Shown here: positions 1-5,118 of the stretch, piece by piece
Numbering within the stretch: the first letter of the stretch is position 1
How the letters are laid out: each line of letters starts with the position of its first letter
Assembly: GCA_024408905.1 (NCBI GenBank)
Contig: JAKSUP010000084.1
Span: 1-6,203 of the forward strand
Length of the DNA: 6,203 nucleotides
Reading direction: 5' to 3'
DNA from: a bacterium
Lineage (GTDB): Bacteria; Cyanobacteriota; Vampirovibrionia; Gastranaerophilales; Gastranaerophilaceae
Program-made: the position numbers and the translations under genes
The notes under the pieces: model-generated
Told to the model about the DNA's origin: nothing
The model's input: only the letters and a program-made list of their open reading frames with translations
Database searches by the model: none

Positions 1-49
1 GTACTTTTCTTTTGTTCTTTGTTGCATAGTAAAGAAAAAAGAAAAGTAC
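1..49. repeat. AT-rich imperfect hairpin at the left edge
   Basis: The arm at 1-20 (GTACTTTTCTTTT then GTTCTTT) is the reverse complement of 31-49 (AAAGAAAA then AAGAAAAGTAC), apart from a one-base length difference and one further change. A ten-base loop (21-30) separates them. The arms are almost pure pyrimidine and purine, and the structure begins exactly at the window edge, so it may continue to the left. Intergenic hairpins of the type CTTTTCTTT...AAAGAAAAG recur in many bacterial genomes; that this is one of them is inference. It lacks a GC-rich stem and trailing T run, so I do not call it a terminator. Confidence 0.6.
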
Positions 50-117
50 ATAAAAATTTTGAAATATATTAAACTAAACAACACAACAAAATATGTAAAA
101 GCAACTTCAAAACATGA

Positions 118-148
118 AAAAACGACTCATTGATGTTGAGTCGTTTTT
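118..148. terminator. bidirectional intrinsic terminator
   Basis: A perfect 12-base-pair inverted repeat, AAAAACGACTCA (118-129) and TGAGTCGTTTTT (137-148), surrounds a seven-base loop. The core CGACTCA is flanked by A and T runs, so a U tract follows the stem on either strand: five T on plus and six on minus. On the minus strand it would end the transcript of the ribbon-helix-helix gene after a 3' region of about 135 bases. On the plus strand it would serve a gene left of the window. Confidence 0.85.
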
Positions 149-182
149 ATCCTAATTTTCCCTATTTTCCTTTTTCCGCTTG

Positions 183-256
183 GTAGTTTCGGCACATATT
201 TTGTACCACATAATACTTAGTATGTCTATGTTATCTACATAACTATAGGAAACTAC
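183..256 (-). other. 74-base compact four-way-junction fold, possible structured RNA
   Basis: An eight-base-pair closing stem, GTAGTTTC (183-190) with GAAACTAC (249-256), encloses three adjacent hairpins that leave no unpaired linkers. These are 191-207 (GG, ACA paired with TGT, CC), 208-225 (ACATA with TATGT, eight-base loop) and 226-248 (CTAT-GTTAT, loop CTAC, ATAAC-ATAG with one bulged T). Read on the minus strand, the C193/A205 mismatch becomes a G-U pair, so the minus-strand RNA folds better. The element lies between the minus-strand ribbon-helix-helix stop codon and the terminator at 118-148. It is tRNA-sized but lacks the TTCRA T-loop and a proper D-arm, so I do not call a tRNA. AT-rich DNA can form such folds by chance. 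Confidence 0.3.
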
Positions 257-282
257 TTTGTAACTCTTTTATTCCAGCAAAA

Positions 283-471
283 CTAGTCTAACAATGCTTC
301 CAAAATAGCAGCATTTTTAGTTGCCATTGCTGAAGTTTTTACTCTGCTTTTGTACATATAGCTTCTCAATGCTTCACGAATCAATTCTGAACGTGTACGG
401 TTTTCACCCTCTGCTACTTGATCAATTTTGCCCAGAAAATCTTCCGGCATTGAAATTAGTACTCTTGCCAT
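283..471 (-). CDS. ribbon-helix-helix (CopG/MazE-like) DNA-binding protein
   Basis: This is a 62-residue protein. The N-terminal half follows the RHH_1/CopG pattern: a short beta strand (ARVLISMPEDF), helix A (residues 11-20), a turn with NRTRSEL, and helix B (IREALRSYM, 30-39). In this family two chains pair their strands into a sheet that enters the DNA major groove. The N-terminus resembles MazE-type antitoxins of Gram-positive bacteria such as EndoAI. Residues 40-62 form a basic then hydrophobic tail (KNAAILEALL) that could bind a partner. The frame is open 96 bases further upstream, but the Met at 471 is chosen because it starts the conserved strand and has AAAGGAG nine bases ahead; the upstream stretch reads like untranslated DNA. 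No toxin gene follows in the window, so it is either an orphan antitoxin or a stand-alone regulator. The DNA-binding fold is well supported; the antitoxin role is inference. Confidence 0.85.
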   Translation of the reverse strand: MARVLISMPEDFLGKIDQVAEGENRTRSELIREALRSYMYKSRVKTSAMATKNAAILEALLD

Positions 472-480
472 AGTATATTT

Positions 481-487
481 CTCCTTT
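481..487 (-). promoter_or_regulatory. Shine-Dalgarno AAAGGAG fixing the RHH start
   Basis: On the minus strand AAAGGAG lies nine bases before the ATG at 471. It is a strong Shine-Dalgarno match and is the main reason to reject the longer open frame that starts at 567. Confidence 0.75.
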
Positions 488-501
488 GTTTTATGTATAA
501 C

Positions 502-514
502 GATATTTGATATC
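502..514. promoter_or_regulatory. small palindrome upstream of the RHH gene, possible operator
   Basis: GATAT-TTG-ATATC is a perfect five-base inverted repeat with a three-base centre, about 30 bases upstream of the RHH start. An alternating TA run (518-527) adjoins it. Ribbon-helix-helix proteins often repress their own gene by binding short palindromes like this; that it does so here is inference. I could not find a convincing -35/-10 pair next to it. Confidence 0.3.
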
Positions 515-554
515 CTGTATATATATAAAGTACGACAAATAAAAAAAATTGCTA

Positions 555-600
555 TTTTGTTAAGCATTTGTTAAGTTTTGTTACAACGGAGTTTTGTTTA
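555..600. repeat. phased TTTTGTTA-type short repeats
   Basis: Four related units occur: TTTTGTTAAG (555-564), ATTTGTTAAG (566-575), TTTTGTTACA (576-585) and TTTTGTTTA (592-600). The first three start about 10-11 bases apart, close to one helical turn. They lie upstream of the minus-strand RHH gene and before the terminator of the SLH gene. They could act as bent DNA, an UP-like element or protein sites, or be chance in AT-rich DNA. Confidence 0.4.
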
Positions 601-606
601 AATATA

Positions 607-641
607 AAAAGTCCTTGATATCATTGACACCAAGGACTTTT
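607..641 (-). terminator. intrinsic terminator of the SLH protein gene
   Basis: The 11-base-pair inverted repeat AAAAGTCCTTG (607-617) / CAAGGACTTTT (631-641) has a 13-base loop. On the minus strand the stem core GTCCTTG/CAAGGAC is followed by TTTTTATATT. It begins 26 bases after the SLH protein stop codon. A T run also follows on the plus strand, but no plus-strand gene precedes it. Confidence 0.85.
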
Positions 642-667
642 CCAAAACTATACTTATTTATCCGAAA

Positions 668-2074
668 TTAGAAGATAATTGTTAATTCTTCATCAGGATT
701 TAAGCAAGAATCGTTAGTTGTATTAGGAACGATAATGTATTTGCATTCATCATAGAATTCATACAATACACCGAATGTTCCTGATACAGCATATTTACTG
801 ATATTGTAAACACCTTTACCAACAGTGATAAAGCTAGAACCTACGCTCTTAAGACCTTTAAGAGGGTGAAGTGATGCTGTATCACAGAAAGCATCTGACC
901 AGTTGCCTAAGTATTCTTCAGTTCCGTTAGCCAAAACTTCAGCTGTTTCAGAAACAGATCTTCCTGCAACACCTGCAACTCTACCAACCATTGAGAATGG
1001 TGCGCCTAATACTCTTGAAACAATGTTAGGGTTTTTCATAACATTTACTTGAGCACTAGATAATTTTCTAGGGAATTCAGCTTTGTTATCGCCGTTTGTA
1101 ATTGTTTCAAATTGAACTTCAACATAGCCAGGGTTTTTAACACCAGGTCTTGCAACTGATTTTACACAACCTTTTACAGTTGAACCAGCTGGGAAGCAAA
1201 CTCCGTTAAGAGTTACGTCTTCAGTTGTTTTTGCTGTAAATGTGTCACCAGCGTTAGAAGTTCTGGCACTGATTCTTTCTGATAATTTGATTTTAACTGC
1301 AACCGGTTCGTATTTAGTAGCGCAACCAATAGCACCATTTGATAAATCAATTTGGAAGTTTTTCTTCATAGCTGCTACGAAGTAAGCAACTTGTTCTTTT
1401 GATAAATATTCATCATTAACAACTTTATCTTGGTTAGGTAATGTTGCTAACAAGCCTGAAGCGATAACTTCGTTTGTAGCACCATAAGCCCAAGCAGGAA
1501 CATATTTAAGCTCTTTACCGTTAAGAACAGGAACAGCTGTCTTGCTTGCTTCAACATTCATTAATTTAGCAAAAGTACAGAAAACTTCAGCTTTAGTGAT
1601 AGCTTGATCAGGTTTGAATGTTAAATCAGGGTAACCGATCATAACATCTTCTTTCAATACTCTGTCGATTTCAGCTTTTGCCCAATATGAATCTGCTACG
1701 TCAGAATATTTATCTGTTGAAGCTTTAGTTAAACCTAAACCTTCAGAAATTAAAAATGCTAATTCAGAACGCAAAACAGGCATTTTTGGATCGTATAATC
1801 CACCTCTTTTTGCATCCATCTTAGCTTTCATATCGCCAAGCATGTGTTTTGCATAGTGTGCAACAACTACATTTTGTTTTCCTTCTACAGTTTTAACGTG
1901 GCATGGTTTGTAAACCTTTCCACCTACTACAACATCATTTTCAGCTGATACAAGAGTGTGTCCTTGTGTACCAAAAAGTGTTGGGTGAGCATAAGCTTGA
2001 ACTGACTCATTAGCCATAGCAACGCCTGATGTCATACATAAAACACCAAGTGCCATTAAAAGTTCTTTTTTCAT
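668..2074 (-). CDS. secreted SLH-domain envelope protein with C-terminal beta-domain
   Basis: The 468-residue protein starts with a signal peptide (MKK, hydrophobic core, cleavage after AMA at residue 21). Residues 95-116 look like the end of one SLH repeat. Residues 121-173 form a near-complete SLH repeat, with YSDV, YWA, IGYPD, TFKPD and ITKAEV. Residues 191-240 form a degenerate one (WAYGA, SKEQVAYF). SLH modules typically bind cell-wall polymer, so this part probably anchors the protein to peptidoglycan in the periplasm. Residues 257-330 form a beta-rich domain with AGD, LNG and PAGS motifs, matched in spacing by the secreted protein at 5119-5889. A roughly 95-residue Gly/Ser/Val segment follows, then a final strand with IIVPNTTN. 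There are eight cysteines in the mature part, suggesting disulfides. AAAGGAG lies four bases before the ATG. No porin barrel is evident, so this is not a typical SLH-OprB porin. SLH assignment is firm; the exact role is unknown. Confidence 0.9.
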   Translation of the reverse strand: MKKELLMALGVLCMTSGVAMANESVQAYAHPTLFGTQGHTLVSAENDVVVGGKVYKPCHVKTVEGKQNVVVAHYAKHMLGDMKAKMDAKRGGLYDPKMPVLRSELAFLISEGLGLTKASTDKYSDVADSYWAKAEIDRVLKEDVMIGYPDLTFKPDQAITKAEVFCTFAKLMNVEASKTAVPVLNGKELKYVPAWAYGATNEVIASGLLATLPNQDKVVNDEYLSKEQVAYFVAAMKKNFQIDLSNGAIGCATKYEPVAVKIKLSERISARTSNAGDTFTAKTTEDVTLNGVCFPAGSTVKGCVKSVARPGVKNPGYVEVQFETITNGDNKAEFPRKLSSAQVNVMKNPNIVSRVLGAPFSMVGRVAGVAGRSVSETAEVLANGTEEYLGNWSDAFCDTASLHPLKGLKSVGSSFITVGKGVYNISKYAVSGTFGVLYEFYDECKYIIVPNTTNDSCLNPDEELTIIF

Positions 2075-2090
2075 ACTTCTCCTTTCATAT

Positions 2091-2112
2091 ATAACACTAT
2101 TTTATGTGTTAT
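2091..2112. promoter_or_regulatory. inverted repeat in the SLH gene leader
   Basis: ATAACAC (2091-2097) and GTGTTAT (2106-2112) form a perfect seven-base inverted repeat around an eight-base AT loop. It lies just ahead of the Shine-Dalgarno sequence (2079-2085) of the SLH gene. In RNA it could form a leader hairpin that affects translation or stability; in DNA it could be an operator. Neither role is shown. Confidence 0.35.
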
Positions 2113-2138
2113 GTTCTTTCTTCTACTTTTTCCATTCA

Positions 2139-2147
2139 AGTATATCA
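2139..2147 (-). promoter_or_regulatory. candidate extended -10 promoter of the SLH gene
   Basis: On the minus strand TG-A-TATACT fits an extended -10 element (TGnTATAAT, five of six in the hexamer). The region 17 bases further upstream (ACACAA) is a poor -35, which extended -10 promoters tolerate. Transcription would start near 2132, giving a leader of about 58 bases that includes the hairpin at 2091-2112. Confidence 0.4.
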
Positions 2148-2166
2148 CAAAAAACTATTTTTTGTG
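2146..2166 (-). terminator. A/T hairpin overlapping the GNAT stop codon, weak terminator candidate
   Basis: CACAAAAAA (2146-2154) and TTTTTTGTG (2158-2166) are perfect inverted repeats with a three-base loop that is the TAG stop codon itself. The stem is mostly A-T and no T run follows it on the minus strand, so termination is doubtful. It might mark the 3' end of the rib-GNAT transcript or be a byproduct of the Lys codons at the gene's end. Confidence 0.25.
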
Positions 2167-3150
2167 TTTTTGTAATAAATATGCTTGTGGATAACAATAA
2201 TCTTCTCTGAAGCCTGTTTTTCTATACATCTTTAAAGCCTTGTAATTATTTGTTTCTGTTGTTACATTGACTTCTGAAAAATCACGAGTCCCAATTTTTG
2301 TCCAGTCGACAATTGTTTTTATTGTTCTGTTTAATAACAGACTTGAAAAACCTTTGCCACGATGGTTTTTGTCTATTGCAACCAATGGAACATTTGCAAT
2401 TCTTCCACCGGTTACGTTAGCAAAAGAAAAACCACATGGCTTGTCGTTGTACAGAAGAACAGATGTTGCTTCAGGCAAAAACTCTCCGTAAATATTGTCA
2501 ACAACTTTATTTATAATATCTCTTGCCCCCTCTAATGACTTGTATCGTACGTCATATAAAGCATCAGGGGTGTCTTTAAAACATTCATATATTAATTTGA
2601 TTGCATCTTCTCTATAAACATCATTATAGCCTACTAATTTATATTCTTCGGGCTTTTCAGGAAGCTTCATATTTTCTAAAACTCTTTCTGAGGAAGCATT
2701 TCCCATAATAAATCTCAAAACAGCGAGTCCTACGAACTTAAATCCATATCTTGCAATATCTGCAGTAAAAGTAGATTGATGACCTATCATAGGATATGAA
2801 ACAACTTTAGTTTGACGTGATTTTTCTGTTAATTCCAAAAACTTTTCAATTAAGAGTTTTTGTTTTGTTGTTTCATCTTCAGTTCCCAAGCAATGAATTA
2901 TATTAAGCTCAATGGCTTCGGATATTGAATCTGAATAGACTAAAAATGCTGTTGGAATTTGATTTTCTTTTAAAACGATACAGTTTAGATAGTTTTTTTC
3001 CACTGTTTCAATGAATTCTTCATACTCAAGTGGTGCCAGTTCAAACTTGTACTCGCTAACAGCTTTAGATTTGAAATCATTATATACACCTTTAAATATT
3101 TTAAAGGTTGTGCCATTAAGAACTTCTACTTCGTAATTTGTTTCCGTCAT
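2155..3150 (-). CDS. tandem-GNAT N-acetyltransferase linked to rib genes
   Basis: The 331-residue protein has a clear GNAT fold in its C-terminal half (about 170-320). Motif A is VPLVAIDKNHRGKGFSSLLL (254-273), with the acetyl-CoA pyrophosphate loop RGKGF at 264-268. Motif B follows as NVTTETNNYKALKMY (295-309) with KTGF (311-314). The N-terminal half (about 1-155) looks like a second, degenerate GNAT domain: strands at 55-72, a long helix near 95-110 and ARYGFKFVG (133-141) where the GF motif should be, but no RxxGxG loop. Tandem GNATs with one dead domain are known, for example mycothiol synthase. Such enzymes move an acetyl group from acetyl-CoA to an amine; the substrate here is unknown. 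The ATG is ten bases after the ribBA stop, with AAAGGA overlapping that stop, so the two genes are probably translated together. The protein is cytoplasmic, with no signal or membrane segment. Confidence 0.85.
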   Translation of the reverse strand: MTETNYEVEVLNGTTFKIFKGVYNDFKSKAVSEYKFELAPLEYEEFIETVEKNYLNCIVLKENQIPTAFLVYSDSISEAIELNIIHCLGTEDETTKQKLLIEKFLELTEKSRQTKVVSYPMIGHQSTFTADIARYGFKFVGLAVLRFIMGNASSERVLENMKLPEKPEEYKLVGYNDVYREDAIKLIYECFKDTPDALYDVRYKSLEGARDIINKVVDNIYGEFLPEATSVLLYNDKPCGFSFANVTGGRIANVPLVAIDKNHRGKGFSSLLLNRTIKTIVDWTKIGTRDFSEVNVTTETNNYKALKMYRKTGFREDYCYPQAYLLQKHKK

Positions 3151-3160
3151 AAAAAATCCT

Positions 3161-4372
3161 TTACATTAGGTGGTGCATCTTGTCACGTTTAGTGTTGATG
3201 TACCTTTCGTTGTACTTATTAGTTTCCGATTTTATGTTTATATTTTCATGGATTGTAAGTCCATAACCCTTTAAACCTACAATTTTTTTCGGGTTATTTG
3301 TTATTAGATTGAAATTATTAAAACCTAGATCTAAGATAATTTGAGCTCCGACTCCGTAATTTCTTAAATCAGGAGCAAAGCCCAGTGATACATTCGCTTC
3401 AATCGTATCTTGTCCCAAATCTTGAAGCTTGTATGCTTTTAATTTATTAATTAAACCAATACCACGCCCTTCGTGATCTCTAATATATACAACAGCACCT
3501 TTGCCGTACTCATTAATCATATTTAGCGCATTATGTAATTGCCAATTACAGTCACATTTTAAACTGTGGAAAATATCGCCTGTCAGACATTCGGAATGAA
3601 CTCTTATCAGAGGAATTTTGTCTGTGCCGTCATCTTTTACCAATGCAACGTGTTCACATCCCGTAATTGTATCTGTGTATCCTACGATGTTAAAATCACC
3701 GAATTGTGTAGGTAGAAATGTTTCTACTTCACGTTTTACAAATCTTTCGCTTTTTAACCTGTACGCTATTAAATCTGATACCGTTATAAATTTTATATCA
3801 TGTTTTTCTGCAAATTTGTGCAAATCGTCTCTGCGAGCCATTGTTCCGTCTTCAGACATAATTTCGCACATAACTCCTGCAGGCCTGTGTCCACATAATG
3901 TAGCCAAATCTACAACAGCTTCCGTGTGCCCGCAGCGTTTTAGGACTCCACCTTTTCTGGCAACGCACGGAAACATATGTCCCGGACGTCTTAAATCTGA
4001 AGGAACAGCATCAGGTGCAATAGCAACTTCTATTGTTTTTGCTCTGTCGTAAGCTGATATTCCTGTTGTAACACCATATTTAGGGTGTGCATCAATACTT
4101 AATGAAAATGCTGTTTGCATAGATTCTGTATTTTTTTGCACCATTTGAGGAAGTTCAAGTTTGTTGGCTATTTCTTCTGAAATTGCTAAACATACCAAAC
4201 CTCTGCACTCTTTGGTAATAAAATTAATCAATTCAGGTGTTACAAATTGAGCAGAACAGATTAAATCGCCTTCGTTTTCTCTGTCCTCGTCATCAGCAAC
4301 AATGAGAGGCTTTCCGTTTTTAAAATCCTCTAGTGCTTCTTCTATTGTATTAAATTGATTTGTGTTAGTCAT
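3161..4372 (-). CDS. ribBA: bifunctional DHBP synthase / GTP cyclohydrolase II
   Basis: The 403-residue length is normal for RibBA. The N-terminal domain (about 8-205) makes 3,4-dihydroxy-2-butanone 4-phosphate from ribulose 5-phosphate. It shows the acidic loop DDEDRENEGD (27-36), TTGISAYDRA (102-111), RRPGHMFP (128-135) and GHTEA (148-152). The C-terminal domain (about 210-380) opens GTP to the pyrimidine precursor. It shows RVHSECLTGD (257-266), zinc-ligand cysteines C262, C273 and C275, HEGRGIGL (300-307), LQDLGQDTIEAN (316-327) and ITNNPKK (357-363). Both active sites look intact. Less usual residues are C136 where Leu is common after RRPGHxFP, and NW after CDC where Gly is usual. The DHEGR form, one residue longer than RQEGR, is seen in other lineages. 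The gene starts 31 bases after ribE with no good Shine-Dalgarno; the only ATG fits the family start. It probably lies in one transcript with ribE and the GNAT gene. Confidence 0.97.
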   Translation of the reverse strand: MTNTNQFNTIEEALEDFKNGKPLIVADDEDRENEGDLICSAQFVTPELINFITKECRGLVCLAISEEIANKLELPQMVQKNTESMQTAFSLSIDAHPKYGVTTGISAYDRAKTIEVAIAPDAVPSDLRRPGHMFPCVARKGGVLKRCGHTEAVVDLATLCGHRPAGVMCEIMSEDGTMARRDDLHKFAEKHDIKFITVSDLIAYRLKSERFVKREVETFLPTQFGDFNIVGYTDTITGCEHVALVKDDGTDKIPLIRVHSECLTGDIFHSLKCDCNWQLHNALNMINEYGKGAVVYIRDHEGRGIGLINKLKAYKLQDLGQDTIEANVSLGFAPDLRNYGVGAQIILDLGFNNFNLITNNPKKIVGLKGYGLTIHENINIKSETNKYNERYINTKRDKMHHLM

Positions 4373-4403
4373 GACTTTTACCGATAGTTGGGAATTTTTG
4401 TTT

Positions 4404-5030
4404 TTAAAATCCGTTTTTTACTAAAAAATCCAGATCTATACTTGACCTATTATCACTCGTTGATAAAAATTTTTCAACATATTTAGACAAAATATCTGTT
4501 TCAATGTTTATAATATCACCGGTTTTAAGTGTTTTTAAGTTTGTATTTTCAAATGTATGAGGAATTATAGCCAATCGAATTATGTTATTATCAATTTCTG
4601 CAATTGTTAAACTGATACCGTTTATTGTGATTGAGCCTTTTTTAACAACGTATTTTAATAATTCTTTTGGTATTTCAAAATTGAAATCATAAAACTCTGA
4701 ATTCTTGTTGATGCTAAGGCATTTACCCATGCCGTCAATATGTCCCGAAACAATATGGCCACCAAGCCTGTCGGAAAGCATTAAAGCACGTTCGAGGTTA
4801 ACAATGTCGTCTTTTTTAAGATTACCTAATGCACTTACATTTAATGTTTCAAAAGATACATCAGCCGTAAAACTGTCATTATTTAATTCCGTAACCGTCA
4901 GACAAACACCGTTTACAGCAATACTGTCACCGAGTTTAGTGCCTTCTAAAACAGTTTTACACACGATTTGTAGTTTATTTTGAGTGATAAGTCGGACTTT
5001 CCCGAGTTCTTCTATAATACCTGTGAACAT
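4404..5030 (-). CDS. ribE: riboflavin synthase, alpha chain
   Basis: The 208-residue enzyme carries out the last step of riboflavin synthesis, a dismutation of two 6,7-dimethyl-8-ribityllumazine molecules. Two lumazine-binding barrels are visible. The first (1-90) begins with the family signature MFTGIIEELG and contains NGVCLTV (40-46). The second (91-190) has GGHIVSGHIDG (90-100), GSITINGISLTI (132-143) and PHTFENTNL (157-165). The C-terminal helix (about 177-208) is the usual trimerisation segment, ending in NGF. Length is typical. The start is certain because MFTGI is the conserved N-terminus, yet no Shine-Dalgarno precedes it: the last ten bases are AAATAAAACT. It heads the ribE-ribBA-GNAT cluster. 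ribD and ribH, needed for the intermediate steps, are not in the window. Confidence 0.97.
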   Translation of the reverse strand: MFTGIIEELGKVRLITQNKLQIVCKTVLEGTKLGDSIAVNGVCLTVTELNNDSFTADVSFETLNVSALGNLKKDDIVNLERALMLSDRLGGHIVSGHIDGMGKCLSINKNSEFYDFNFEIPKELLKYVVKKGSITINGISLTIAEIDNNIIRLAIIPHTFENTNLKTLKTGDIINIETDILSKYVEKFLSTSDNRSSIDLDFLVKNGF

Positions 5031-5036
5031 AGTTTT

Positions 5037-5045
5037 ATTTTACCA
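5037..5045 (-). promoter_or_regulatory. extended -10 next to ribE, possible leaderless start
   Basis: On the minus strand TG-G-TAAAAT (5045 to 5037) fits an extended -10 and ends six bases before the ribE ATG. A start site at the usual distance would fall on or beside the A of the ATG, giving a leaderless message. That would explain the lack of a Shine-Dalgarno. The -35 region is poor. A second promoter candidate lies upstream (5081-5109). Confidence 0.35.
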
Positions 5046-5080
5046 TGGTATTTCATTTCATGAAAGTAATTTTTAAAAAT

Positions 5081-5109
5081 TTTATATTGGTATATAATGA
5101 TTTTGGAAA
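5081..5109 (-). promoter_or_regulatory. candidate -35/-10 promoter for the rib cluster
   Basis: On the minus strand TTTCCA (5109-5104, four of six to TTGACA) and TATAAA (5086-5081, five of six) are 17 bases apart. Transcription would start near 5074, leaving a leader of about 44 bases, too short for an FMN riboswitch. The element overlaps the plus-strand promoter of the divergent gene, so the two could interfere. Confidence 0.4.
5088..5098 (+). promoter_or_regulatory. candidate extended -10 promoter of the glycine-zipper gene
   Basis: TTGG-TA-TATAAT contains a perfect TATAAT (5093-5098) and, in an overlapping register, TG-G-TATATA. The -35 region near 5070 is only T-rich. Transcription would begin near 5105, leaving about 14 bases before the first ATG, with GGAAAG (5105-5110) as a weak ribosome site. 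Confidence 0.5.
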
Positions 5110-5118
5110 GTATCACAA

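Noticed and set aside
183..256. tRNA gene
   Set aside because: Size and branching are similar, but the T-loop consensus, the D-arm features and a clear anticodon arm are missing.
472..567. N-terminal 32-residue extension of the RHH protein
   Set aside because: It reads as low-complexity translation of AT-rich DNA, has no ribosome site, and the internal Met at 471 has a strong AAAGGAG and begins the conserved fold.
2267..2491. Plus-strand open frame inside the GNAT gene
   Set aside because: It lies wholly antisense to a clear coding region and its protein shows no domain.
3618..4052. 144-residue plus-strand open frame inside ribBA
   Set aside because: It is antisense to highly conserved RibBA motifs and has no recognisable protein features.
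4705..4983. Plus-strand open frame inside ribE
   Set aside because: It is antisense to conserved riboflavin synthase and has no domain.
5041..5062. Upstream mini-ORFs (ATG AAA TGA and ATG GTA AAA TAA) before ribE
   Set aside because: Two- and three-codon frames are expected by chance, and the second overlaps the promoter candidate with no ribosome site.
5031..5118. FMN riboswitch upstream of ribE
   Set aside because: The gap is only 88 bases and shows none of the conserved RFN helices or sequence.
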